Of a stretch of 64,000 nucleotides of DNA, positions 51,383-59,921 are shown piece by piece. The DNA comes from Lishizhenia sp965656535. GTDB taxonomy: Bacteria > Bacteroidota > Bacteroidia > Flavobacteriales_D > Crocinitomicaceae. The notes beneath the pieces were generated by a model. It was given only the letters and a program-made list of their open reading frames with translations. It did not search any database and was not told the DNA's origin. The stretch is from NCBI GenBank assembly GCA_965656535.1, contig CBFHKX010000001.1:1-64000 (forward strand), in the 5' to 3' direction. Positions within the stretch are counted from its first letter, which is position 1. Every line of letters begins with the position of its first letter. A program made the translations under genes and the position numbers.

Positions 51383-52780
51383 ATGAGAACGAAATATATA
51401 GACTTAATTGACCAAACTTTTGATTTTCCACAAGATGAATTTCAACTAAATGGAGATCAATTAATTTTCCATGGTATAGATATGATGAATCTTGTAAAAG
51501 AGCATGGAACACCTTTAAAATTTAACTATTTACCTCAAATCTCAAATAACATACAAAGGTGCCAGGGCTGGTTTAGAGAAGCCATGAATACCATCGGTTA
51601 TACAGGGAAATACAATTACGCCTATTGCACTAAAAGCTCTCATTTTTCATTTGTATTAGATGAAGTACTGAAAAACAATGTACATCTCGAAACTTCTAGT
51701 GCTTATGACATTGACATCATTGAACACCTTTTTTTAAATGGGAAATTTGATGCTTCAAAAAATATTATCTGCAACGGATACAAACAAGAACGATACATAG
51801 ACAACATTGCAAGACTGGTAAATAAGCATGACTTAAACGTAATTCCGATAATCGATAATTATACAGAGCTAGAAGTATTAGAGGAAAAGATTGACAAAAA
51901 AATAAATATCGGAATCCGTATTGCATCTGAAGAAGATCCAAAATTTGAGTTTTATACTTCTAGATTAGGTATACGCTACAAAAATATACTACCATACTAT
52001 CAAGAGCATATTGAAAAGAATGAAAAGGTAAATCTAAAAATGCTTCATTTTTTTATAAACACAGGAATTAATGATAACGCTTATTATTGGAACGAATTAA
52101 CAAAGTGTTTACGTGTTTATGGAGAATTAAAAAAAGTGTGTCCGACCTTAGACAGTCTAAATATAGGTGGAGGGTTTCCAATAAAAAAATCACTCGCATT
52201 TGACTATGACTACCCTTACATGGTGAAAGAAATTTTACTCCAAGTCAAAGCAGTTTGCAAAGAATTTGATATTCCAGAACCGCATATATTTACCGAATTT
52301 GGTTCTTACACAGTTGGAGAAAGTGGTGGTGCCGTTTTTAAAATACTTAATCAAAAACAACAAAACGATAGAGAAAAATGGAACATGATTGATAGTTCTT
52401 TCATGACTAACTTACCAGATACTTGGGCAATTAATCAACGCTTTATACTACTACCTTTAAACCGTTGGGAAGATAAATATGAGCGTGTGCTGTTGGGAGG
52501 TTTAACCTGTGATTCTGATGATTACTATAACTCAGAACAACATACAAATGCCATTTACTTGCCTAAATTTGATCAAGAGAAAGACTTATACGTAGGCTTT
52601 TTCAATACCGGAGCTTATCAAGAAACAATTGGCGGATTTGGAGGTTTAAAACATTGCTTAATTCCAGAGCCAAAACACATTTTACTGAATAGAGATGAAA
52701 ATGGAAATCTTACAACGGAAGTTTTCTCTAATGAACAAACAGCAGGAGATTACCTTAAACTACTAGGATACAAGCAATAA
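51383..52780 (+). CDS. speA: biosynthetic arginine decarboxylase, Bacteroidota-type (fold type III PLP)
   Basis: 465 residues, cytoplasmic. Opening MRTKYIDLIDQTFDFPQDEF and FHGIDMMNLVKEHGTPLKF are hallmarks of the short Bacteroidota arginine decarboxylases. The PLP lysine is probably Lys84 (YAYCTKSSHFSF), with ETSSAYDIDI, NIGGGFPIKKS and GLTCDSDDYYNSE at the active site in the second domain. It makes agmatine for polyamine synthesis. Agmatinase is not adjacent here. It lies 8 bases after the TSUP gene, so it may be in the ctaA transcript. Confidence 0.85.
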   Translation: MRTKYIDLIDQTFDFPQDEFQLNGDQLIFHGIDMMNLVKEHGTPLKFNYLPQISNNIQRCQGWFREAMNTIGYTGKYNYAYCTKSSHFSFVLDEVLKNNVHLETSSAYDIDIIEHLFLNGKFDASKNIICNGYKQERYIDNIARLVNKHDLNVIPIIDNYTELEVLEEKIDKKINIGIRIASEEDPKFEFYTSRLGIRYKNILPYYQEHIEKNEKVNLKMLHFFINTGINDNAYYWNELTKCLRVYGELKKVCPTLDSLNIGGGFPIKKSLAFDYDYPYMVKEILLQVKAVCKEFDIPEPHIFTEFGSYTVGESGGAVFKILNQKQQNDREKWNMIDSSFMTNLPDTWAINQRFILLPLNRWEDKYERVLLGGLTCDSDDYYNSEQHTNAIYLPKFDQEKDLYVGFFNTGAYQETIGGFGGLKHCLIPEPKHILLNRDENGNLTTEVFSNEQTAGDYLKLLGYKQ

Positions 52781-52824
52781 AAAACCTAGCACTTAAAATA
52801 TTTACAAAAAAACAGATTTATCGC

Positions 52825-52853
52825 TTGTTTTCTGTCGAATAACTGTACTTTTG
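52825..52853 (+). promoter_or_regulatory. promoter of the small gene at 52896
   Basis: TTG (52825-52827), 18 bases, TACTTTTG (52846-52853). Places the transcription start near 52859 and a leader of about 37 bases before ATG 52896. Confidence 0.5.
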
Positions 52854-52895
52854 CGCTGCTCTTTGCACTTTATGCGCGAATTGATTTTAAAAAAA

Positions 52896-53279
52896 ATGCA
52901 GATTAAAAACATATACATCACCGAAGAAAATCACTTTTCCACCTTACTTAGAGAATGGTCTGAACGCATGGATGTACAAGTAATTCCTGTAGAATCTAAC
53001 GATAATGACTTGTATGAAAAAGTACAAGGCATTGTAATTTTTCATGAAAACCATGATATTTCTAAGGACGCTGAAGAAATTTCTAAGGACTTAGACAAAA
53101 GTAACATTGCAACGCATAAAGTAGACATAAACGGAACCGTTACTGCAACAGTAACAAATCTAAACATGTGGATTGAAAGAAATTCTTGTGATAATATCCT
53201 AGTTTTAGGAGAAAAAAATCTTGGGAAAAATGAAAACCTTCATCGCTTCTTAGAAAAACTTGAAGCTAGTTACAAGTAA
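52896..53279 (+). CDS. small soluble protein of unknown function
   Basis: 127 residues from ATG 52896 (MQIKNIYITEENHFSTLLRE); an in-frame ATG at 52872 is also possible. It is an alpha/beta protein without signal peptide or helices, with Asp/Asn-rich segments (SNDNDLYEKVQG, NHDISKDAEEISKDLDKS) and a hydrophobic ILVLGEKNLGK. I recognise no family; a Rossmann-like or TIR-like fold is conceivable. Its 3' end overlaps a convergent small lipoprotein gene by 14 bases. Confidence 0.65.
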   Translation: MQIKNIYITEENHFSTLLREWSERMDVQVIPVESNDNDLYEKVQGIVIFHENHDISKDAEEISKDLDKSNIATHKVDINGTVTATVTNLNMWIERNSCDNILVLGEKNLGKNENLHRFLEKLEASYK

Positions 53280-53493
53280 GGGTTTCTTTTCTAATTTCCT
53301 CTAACATCCTAGGTTGATTTTTATATTTAGATTGTAAAGAATCCATCATCTCTATACATTCCATTCTACCAAAATCATTGCCCATGTTTTTCTGTAAACA
53401 TTCGCAGTAGGCCTGTACTTCCTCTTTCATTTGGTTGTTTTCACAACTCATCAATACACTTAACAGAATAATTCCAACAAATTTTCTTAACAT
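53266..53493 (-). CDS. small lipoprotein
   Basis: 75 residues from ATG 53493, where a lipoprotein signal begins (MLRKFVGIILLSVLMSC, Cys17). The mature part is short and helical with paired cysteines (AYCECLQKN, MECIEMMDS, final TCN), a pattern seen in small Bacteroidota outer-membrane lipoproteins of unknown role. Convergent with and overlapping the 3' end of the preceding gene. The ATG lies 92 bases from the HMG-CoA reductase start on the other strand. Confidence 0.7.
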   Translation of the reverse strand: MLRKFVGIILLSVLMSCENNQMKEEVQAYCECLQKNMGNDFGRMECIEMMDSLQSKYKNQPRMLEEIRKETLTCN

Positions 53494-53584
53494 ATCACAA
53501 AGAAAGCAAGAAAAATCAAAAAATACAGATTCAAAAAGAAATGAATCTTTTCTCATAAAGTTCTCTTATTTTAGACGAACAATT

Positions 53585-54829
53585 ATGAGCGCTTCAAAAA
53601 ATCAAATATCAAAAGCCATAGAAAGGCTAAATAAAAACGACCGTCTCTCTGTATTAAAAAACAGTCCAATTCCCAACAGTAATATCAAAGTAAGTTTAGA
53701 TTTTACCACTACGGAAAATGGACTCAAAAACAGGCGTGAACAAGCTGGTGAGCTTAAAATACTTAACGCCTTAGATGAATTTACTCCTGCTGATCAATTC
53801 AAAGGAAACATTGAAAACTTTATTGGCTTTTCTGCAGTTCCAACTGGTGTCATTGGTCCGCTAAAAGTAACAGGATCTAAAGCTGAAGGCGATTATATTG
53901 TACCACTTGCAACTACGGAAGGAGCCTTGGTAGCTAGCTACAATAGAGGAGCAAGTGCGTGTTACTTGGCTGGCGGAATTTCTTCTATCTGTTTACGAGA
54001 AGGTGTACAACGTGCTCCTGTTTTTAAGTTTGAAACCCTGCTCCAATCTTGCGAATTCGTAATTTGGATAGAAACCCAATTTCAAACATTTACTGAAATA
54101 ACACTACAACAAACTTCACACGGTAAGTTAGAGGATATTAAAGCACACGTAGAAGCAAATCAAGTTACTTTAACGTTTGAATATTATACGGGAGATGCAG
54201 CCGGACAAAACATGGTTACTTTTTGTACAAGTGCTATATGCCAATATATAATAGAAAAAGCTCCCGTTCAACCAGAACGCTGGTATTTAGAAGGTAACTT
54301 TTCTGGAGATAAAAAAGCCAATGCCAACTCATTTTTAGGTGTTAGAGGTAAAAAAGTAAGTGCAGAGGTTGTGCTATCTGAAGAAATTGTAAAAACAGTT
54401 TTAAAATCTACTCCAAAAAAGATATATGAATACTGGAAAACTTCTACAGTGGGTGTAATACAAACTGGTGCTATTGGTGCACAAGGCCATTATGCCAACG
54501 GTTTAGCAGCACTCTTTATTGCTACTGGTCAGGATGTTGCCTGCGTTGCCGAAGCTGCAACAGGTATAACTAGACTAGAATTACAAGACGATGGTAGCTT
54601 GTACGCAGCTGTTACATTACCTAATTTAATTGTAGGTACAGTTGGCGGTGGAACAGGTTTGCCTTCGCAAAAAGAGTGTTTAGAAATTATGGACTGCTAC
54701 GGAGCTGGAAATGCCGTGAAATTTGCAGAAATAACGGCAGCCGTACTTTTATGTGGAGAATTAAGTATAGCCGCAGCACTATCTGCTCATCATTTTTCGC
54801 AAGCACATCAACAACTGGGTAGAAAATGA
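53585..54829 (+). CDS. HMG-CoA reductase (class I-type catalytic domain)
   Basis: 414 residues from ATG 53585, giving a catalytic-domain-only enzyme. Motifs and catalytic residues: ENFIGFSAVPTGVIGPL (77-93), Glu112 (ATTEGALVAS), GDAAGQNM (203-210), Lys243/244 (SGDKKANA), Asp317 (ATGQDVAC), GTVGGGTG (351-358) and His408 near the C-terminus. The DKK and GTVGGGT sequences and overall length are those of class I (eukaryote/archaea-type) enzymes. It reduces HMG-CoA to mevalonate, the committed step to isoprenoids. First of six tightly linked genes; its stop overlaps the UbiA-like start by 4 bases (ATGA). A weak TATTTTAG element lies 10 bases before the ATG. Confidence 0.92.
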   Translation: MSASKNQISKAIERLNKNDRLSVLKNSPIPNSNIKVSLDFTTTENGLKNRREQAGELKILNALDEFTPADQFKGNIENFIGFSAVPTGVIGPLKVTGSKAEGDYIVPLATTEGALVASYNRGASACYLAGGISSICLREGVQRAPVFKFETLLQSCEFVIWIETQFQTFTEITLQQTSHGKLEDIKAHVEANQVTLTFEYYTGDAAGQNMVTFCTSAICQYIIEKAPVQPERWYLEGNFSGDKKANANSFLGVRGKKVSAEVVLSEEIVKTVLKSTPKKIYEYWKTSTVGVIQTGAIGAQGHYANGLAALFIATGQDVACVAEAATGITRLELQDDGSLYAAVTLPNLIVGTVGGGTGLPSQKECLEIMDCYGAGNAVKFAEITAAVLLCGELSIAAALSAHHFSQAHQQLGRK

Positions 54830-55767
54830 GCTCATTAAAGTACAATAACAGTTCTTTTTTAGTGCGGTTTGGTATTTACCAACAGGAGCGATTTCCATTT
54901 ATTGGTCATGGTGTTTTAATTCTATTATTTAACCTCGCTGCGTATACTTTTTCCCAAATTATACACCACAGAGCATTTGAAATAGACTGGAGTGTTTTTT
55001 TACCTGGAATCTTTATAACACTTACCTCTTTCTTTTTATTGCGCATAAGTGACGAGTTTAAAGATGCCGAAGACGACGCGAAATTTAGAAAATATTTACC
55101 TGTTCCGAGAGGTTTAATAAGTTTAAACGAGCTTAAAATAACAGCAGTCGTAACCATTCTATTGCAGTTTACTGTCATTCTTTTTTATATCCCACAAATG
55201 TGGTGGGCTTATTTAATTATAATGGGGTATTTATTTTTGATGCACAATGAATTTTGGGCGCCAGAATATTTAAAAAAGAAACCTGCGTTGTATATGATAA
55301 GTCATATGCTAATTATGCCTTTAATCGACTTATTTGCTTCTGGCATAGATTGGATTATTGTTGAAGAAAGCAACCCATCTTTTTGGTTGCTCCTATTCTA
55401 TGCCATTAGTTTGCTCAACGGTTTTGTGATGGAAATAGGTAGAAAACTAAAATCTACTGAAATGGAAGAAGAAGGAGTAATGTCTTACACCAAAGCGTGG
55501 GGTAAGAAAAAAGCACCTATAATTTGGCTCGTTATTGTGAGTTTAAACGGTGGATTGGCGTTAGTTGGTCTAGAAAAAGCAGGGTTCGGACTATCGGCCT
55601 ATCTCTGCTTAGTTATAACTTGTCTTATTTGTTTGGCTTCTGGATTACTTTTTTTACTAAAATCTAGCTCACTTAATTCAAAAATACTAAAAGTTTGTAG
55701 TGTTTTGTGGACCTTTGGTATGTACGCTTCTCTAGGATTAATCTATGCACTAACCTCTTATTTTTAA
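54826..55767 (+). CDS. UbiA-family prenyltransferase
   Basis: 313-residue inner-membrane protein with about eight or nine helices. The two Asp-rich motifs of the family are recognisable: DEFKDAEDD (76-84, spaced as DxxxDxxxD) followed by the YLPVPRGLIS element, and EIGRKLKSTEMEEEGVMSY in the later loop. UbiA enzymes transfer a prenyl group from its diphosphate to an aromatic, sugar or lipid acceptor. The second motif uses Glu where typical members use Asp, so acceptor and donor are uncertain. Translationally coupled to HMG-CoA reductase (4-base overlap); the dikinase-like gene follows after 3 bases. The context suggests an isoprenoid donor. Confidence 0.85.
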   Translation: MSSLKYNNSSFLVRFGIYQQERFPFIGHGVLILLFNLAAYTFSQIIHHRAFEIDWSVFLPGIFITLTSFFLLRISDEFKDAEDDAKFRKYLPVPRGLISLNELKITAVVTILLQFTVILFYIPQMWWAYLIIMGYLFLMHNEFWAPEYLKKKPALYMISHMLIMPLIDLFASGIDWIIVEESNPSFWLLLFYAISLLNGFVMEIGRKLKSTEMEEEGVMSYTKAWGKKKAPIIWLVIVSLNGGLALVGLEKAGFGLSAYLCLVITCLICLASGLLFLLKSSSLNSKILKVCSVLWTFGMYASLGLIYALTSYF

Positions 55768-55770
55768 ACC

Positions 55771-58155
55771 ATGAATTTAGGCGGAAAAGCAAACAATTTA
55801 ATAACACTCAGAGATTCTTTGGGAATAAAAACAGCATCTTTTGTAGTTATACCTCATTCTGTAATAGCAGAAAATGATGTTGAATACATACAAACTAAAA
55901 TAAACGCACTAGATCCTTCTAAAAAATATGCAGTAAGGTCGAGCGGTTCCGCAGAAGATGGAGAAAATCAATCCTTTGCTGGTCAATTCTTATCTATTTT
56001 AAATTGTGAGTTGAAAGATATTGAAACGGCTATTAACAGTGTTTATAATTCTTCCAAAGAAACGCATATTAACATTTACAGTAAAGTACAAGCTGAAATT
56101 GAGATGAATGTAATTGTGCAAGAAATGGTAAACGCTACAACAAGTGGGGTTCTATTCACCTCAAACCCAATAAATGGCAAAAAAGAAACTGTTATAAATG
56201 CCGTTAATGGTTTGGCCGAAGACTTGGTTTCTGGTAAGGTTGACGCTGATACCTATGTAGTAAAAAACACCAAAATTGAACACAAAAACGTACTCACTTC
56301 GCCATTGACAAACCAACAAATACAGCAACTACTCATAACTGTAAATAAAATAGAGGAAGCATATAAGAATCCGCAAGATATTGAGTTTGCTTTTGAAAAC
56401 GATACGCTTTTTATATTGCAAACCAGACCCATCACAACGATAAAAAAAAGAGAAAACAGACAAGTTTGGGACAACAGTAATATTGTAGAATCCTACCCTG
56501 GTGTTACTACTCCACTCACCTTCTCATTTATTTCTCAATCCTACAAAACTGCTTATAGACAAATGGGTGTTTATTTAGGTATTGACACTAAAGATTTGAA
56601 TGCCAATGAATCTATTTTTGTGAATACACTTGGTTTACTAAACGGCAGAGTGTATTACAACCTACGCTCCTGGTATTTAATGTTAGCCTTATTGCCAGGT
56701 TATAAATTGAATGCAACCTTTATGGAGAAAATGATGGGAGTAAAAGAACGATTTGAAGTTCCTGCTCCTACTCACACTTCTAAAGTAAAATTATATTTAA
56801 AACTGAGTAAAACGCTTTTCCAACTTTTGAATAAGTACAAAAAGCTGGATAAAACCAAAGCATTATTTTATCAAAAACTAAACAGCACAATGCAACAAGC
56901 GCAAGCTGTTGAATTAGAGAAATTAAACGCATCAGAAATAATTGCACATTTCAATTGGTTTGAGTCTGAGTTAATCTTAGAATGGAAAGCTCCGCTTTTA
57001 AATGATTTATTTGCCATGATTTTCTACGGCAGATTTGAGAAAAAATGTAAAGCACTTTTACCACAGCACCAAAACTTACATAACGAGCTCTTGTGTGGAA
57101 GTAAAGACATTGTTTCTATAGAACCCGTGCATTTAAGCTTAGATTTAGTTGCTGCAATACAAGCCGATGAACATACTTTAGCACTTTTTAAAAGTGAAAG
57201 TAGCGCTACAATCTGGCAAAATTTAGAAAAAACAAACGCATCTATTTATCAGCAATTTATTGCTTACATAAATAAGTTTGGCGAACGTTGCTTGGGCGAA
57301 TTAAAGTTAGAAACCATTAGTTATGCTCAAAATCCTTTGCAATTTGTAGGCATCATACAAGGGTACATTAAACAAAATATAAATAAAGAAAGCTTTGCGT
57401 TTGGTAAAGATGACGCAATAAGAGAAGAAGCTGAGGCTAAGCTAAATGATTTAAGTTGGTGGAAAAGAAGAAAACTTAAAAAGACCTTAAAAACTACTCG
57501 AAAATTAATAAGAGACAGAGAAAATCTAAGGTTTGAACGTACTAGAGCTTTTGGAGAAGTGAGAAGAACTTTTGCTGCACTAGGCCAGCAATGGAACTTA
57601 GATGGGGTTTTAGAAGATGAACGACTCGTTTTTTATCTTACACGCGATGAAATTATTGCCTACAAAGAAGGCAGATCTGTTACACAAAAAATAAATGCTT
57701 TGGCAAAGCTAAGAAAAGAAGAGTTTGAAGCGTTTAAAGCTACCGAAACACTGCCAGAAAGAATAGAAACCTTAGGTGTTACCTATCAAAACAAGTTTGA
57801 ATCTTACTACGAAGAACCTTTAGAAGACGCAGATATTTTTGGTATAGGTTGCAGTTCTGGTATAGTAGAAGCAGAAGTAATTGTTGTAGAAAATCCTCAA
57901 GAAGTTGTTTCTATACAAGGTAAAATTATGGTAGCTAAAAGTACAGATCCTGGTTGGATCAGTTTATTTCCTACCTGCTCTGGTATGTTAGTAGAAAGAG
58001 GAAGCTTGTTGAGTCATTCTGCCATTGTTTGCAGAGAAATGGGTATTCCGTGCATAGTTGCCATTGAAGGGATTACCAAAAAACTAAAAACAGGTACGTG
58101 CGTTAAAATGAACGGAAAAACCGGCGAAATTGTAATCCTTTCTGAGCATGAGTAA
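55771..58155 (+). CDS. PEP-synthase-like dikinase with mobile histidine domain, no PEP-binding barrel
   Basis: 794 residues. N-terminal ATP-grasp (PPDK_N) domain: LGGKANNLITLRDS from residue 3, VRSSGSAEDGENQSFAGQF (55-73), QEMVNATTSGVLFT, ending with LQTRPITT near 222. The middle part (about 230-690) starts WDNSNIVESYPGVTTPLTFS and is helical and charged. The C-terminal mobile domain carries phospho-histidine His749 (GSLLSHSAIVCREMGIPC). The PEP/pyruvate TIM barrel of PEP synthase is missing. That layout is like rifampicin phosphotransferase, which moves the beta-phosphate of ATP to a small molecule, so this enzyme should phosphorylate an unknown acceptor, plausibly a pathway intermediate of this operon. 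Overlaps the next gene by 8 bases. Confidence 0.8.
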   Translation: MNLGGKANNLITLRDSLGIKTASFVVIPHSVIAENDVEYIQTKINALDPSKKYAVRSSGSAEDGENQSFAGQFLSILNCELKDIETAINSVYNSSKETHINIYSKVQAEIEMNVIVQEMVNATTSGVLFTSNPINGKKETVINAVNGLAEDLVSGKVDADTYVVKNTKIEHKNVLTSPLTNQQIQQLLITVNKIEEAYKNPQDIEFAFENDTLFILQTRPITTIKKRENRQVWDNSNIVESYPGVTTPLTFSFISQSYKTAYRQMGVYLGIDTKDLNANESIFVNTLGLLNGRVYYNLRSWYLMLALLPGYKLNATFMEKMMGVKERFEVPAPTHTSKVKLYLKLSKTLFQLLNKYKKLDKTKALFYQKLNSTMQQAQAVELEKLNASEIIAHFNWFESELILEWKAPLLNDLFAMIFYGRFEKKCKALLPQHQNLHNELLCGSKDIVSIEPVHLSLDLVAAIQADEHTLALFKSESSATIWQNLEKTNASIYQQFIAYINKFGERCLGELKLETISYAQNPLQFVGIIQGYIKQNINKESFAFGKDDAIREEAEAKLNDLSWWKRRKLKKTLKTTRKLIRDRENLRFERTRAFGEVRRTFAALGQQWNLDGVLEDERLVFYLTRDEIIAYKEGRSVTQKINALAKLRKEEFEAFKATETLPERIETLGVTYQNKFESYYEEPLEDADIFGIGCSSGIVEAEVIVVENPQEVVSIQGKIMVAKSTDPGWISLFPTCSGMLVERGSLLSHSAIVCREMGIPCIVAIEGITKKLKTGTCVKMNGKTGEIVILSEHE

Positions 58156-59230
58156 AGCCTTAAAAAAAGTAGATTTTGGTCTCATACGTTATGCCAACTG
58201 TTGGGAAGACATTGAATTGATGTGCCAGCATCTTTCTTTCAAAGGAAATGATAATGTAGCTTCTATTTGTTCGGGTGGAGATAACTCGCTTTATTTCTTA
58301 ACCAAAAATGTAAACAAAGTGGTTGCTTTTGATTTGAGTTTACCTCAACTGTGGTTAACAGAATTAAAAATTGCTGCCATTAAAAAGCTTTCACAGCCAG
58401 ATACTTGCTCTTTTTTAGGGTTTGAAAAAGCGAATAATCGTATTGAAACGTATAAAGCGTTAAAGGTAGAACTAAGTAAAGAAGCTCAAGCCTTTTTTGA
58501 TGCACAACTAAACGCAATTGAACACGGAATCATACATACAGGCAAATTTGAAAAGTATTTTACGCTATTTGCAAATAAAGTGTTGCCATGGATACATAAA
58601 AAAAGTACTACACACGATTTATTAACAACAAAATCGGATCAAGAACAGAGCGAGTTCTACCAAAAAAAATGGAACACCCGAAGGTGGAAATTCTTCTTTA
58701 AAATTTTCTTTTCAAAGTTTGTGATGGGTAGAAAAGGGCGCGACCCAAAGTTTTTAAAAGAAGTGAAAATCTCTGTACGACAGTTTATTTACAGAAAAGC
58801 AGAAAAAGAACTCACCCGAGGAAATTGCGGTAATAACTTTATTTTGAACTATAACTTAACAGCTGGTTTTAATGGATTGCTTCCGCCCTATTTACAGCAA
58901 GAGAATTTTGAAAAAATAAAACAAAACCTACATAAAATTGAGTTAGTACATGGTGGTATAGACACGCTGCAAAACCGCTCAGTAAAATTTGATATCTACA
59001 ACCTTTCTAATATTTTTGAATATTTAGATGAGCACACATGCAATTCAATTTCAAAGCAAATTGCAGAAACCGCAAACAGCAACGCACAAATAGCCTATTG
59101 GAATTTAATGGTGCCTAGAGCTTTATCTGAACTAAATACTGCTTTTGAATTATTTCTAGATACAGAAAAAGAAAAAATTCACGACAAAGGTTTTTTCTAT
59201 AAAAGAATGCTTGTTGAGAAAATCCGTTGA
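58148..59230 (+). CDS. DUF3419 / BtaA-like S-adenosylmethionine aminocarboxypropyl transferase
   Basis: 360 residues. SAM-binding and family motifs: LIRYANCWED (13-22), SICSGGDNSLYFL (39-51), VVAFDLSLPQLWLTELKIAAIK (SAM pocket), a middle helical domain, YNLSNIFEYL and YWNLMVPRAL near the end. BtaA moves the 3-amino-3-carboxypropyl group of SAM to the hydroxyl of diacylglycerol, the first step of betaine-lipid synthesis. No BtaB methyltransferase lies in the window, so the product may stay unmethylated or the acceptor may differ. It overlaps the dikinase gene by 8 bases; the lipid kinase follows after 27 bases. Confidence 0.85.
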   Translation: MSKALKKVDFGLIRYANCWEDIELMCQHLSFKGNDNVASICSGGDNSLYFLTKNVNKVVAFDLSLPQLWLTELKIAAIKKLSQPDTCSFLGFEKANNRIETYKALKVELSKEAQAFFDAQLNAIEHGIIHTGKFEKYFTLFANKVLPWIHKKSTTHDLLTTKSDQEQSEFYQKKWNTRRWKFFFKIFFSKFVMGRKGRDPKFLKEVKISVRQFIYRKAEKELTRGNCGNNFILNYNLTAGFNGLLPPYLQQENFEKIKQNLHKIELVHGGIDTLQNRSVKFDIYNLSNIFEYLDEHTCNSISKQIAETANSNAQIAYWNLMVPRALSELNTAFELFLDTEKEKIHDKGFFYKRMLVEKIR

Positions 59231-59257
59231 ATTGATTAACTTTCCTACCTCAACTTT

Positions 59258-59920
59258 ATGGAATTTGAAAGTATCTTAATCTACACGGGTTTATTCTTAG
59301 CCATTTTTGGTCTAGGAGAAATTATGTACCACAAACTGAAGGTAAAACCAGAAATTACTCGAAAATTTAGTCATTTCTCTTCAGGTATTTTGGCTCTCAG
59401 TTTTTACATCTATCTCACGGAGATAACAAGTGTCGCCGTTTTATGTACATCTTTTCTTGGCTTGTTAATCTTAAGCAAGAAGTACGGCTTTTTAAAGAGT
59501 ATTAACAACGTAGATAGGGTAACTATTGGTAGTTTCTTATTTCCCGTTTCTGTATTTGGGTGTTTTGTTTTGGCACATTGCAGCAGTTTGCAGCTACATG
59601 CTCTCTTTTTTTATCTACCCATTTTAACCCTAGCCATCTGCGATCCGTTAAGTGCCTTAGTTGGGAAGAAATTTCCGTATGGCAAATACAAAGTAGGTAT
59701 TAATCATAAAACACTTATGGGTTCTGGAGCATTTTTAGTTTCTGCATTCTTATTGGGATATGTGTTGAGTTTACTCTTAAATATTGACGTTTCAGTTCTT
59801 ACAATAGTACTTTCTGCACTACTCTGCACTTTTATAGAAGGTATTTCTAGAAATGGCTGGGATAATCTTACCATACCAACCGCAAGTGCATTTTCTATTT
59901 GGGTTTTAACACTATTTTAA
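59258..59920 (+). CDS. SEC59/DGK1/VTE5-type CTP-dependent lipid-alcohol kinase
   Basis: 220-residue inner-membrane protein with six or seven helices. Signatures of the dolichol/phytol/diacylglycerol kinase group: ITRKFSHFSSGILAL (34-48), CDPLSALVGKKFP in the middle loop, KTLMGSGAFLVS, and EGISRNGWDNLTIP near the C-terminus. These enzymes use CTP to phosphorylate a polyprenol, phytol or diacylglycerol. Which one is acted on here is not clear. Together with the UbiA-like and BtaA-like neighbours it points to an isoprenoid or glycerolipid alcohol as intermediate. The next gene starts one base after the stop. Confidence 0.83.
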   Translation: MEFESILIYTGLFLAIFGLGEIMYHKLKVKPEITRKFSHFSSGILALSFYIYLTEITSVAVLCTSFLGLLILSKKYGFLKSINNVDRVTIGSFLFPVSVFGCFVLAHCSSLQLHALFFYLPILTLAICDPLSALVGKKFPYGKYKVGINHKTLMGSGAFLVSAFLLGYVLSLLLNIDVSVLTIVLSALLCTFIEGISRNGWDNLTIPTASAFSIWVLTLF

Positions 59921-59921
59921 A

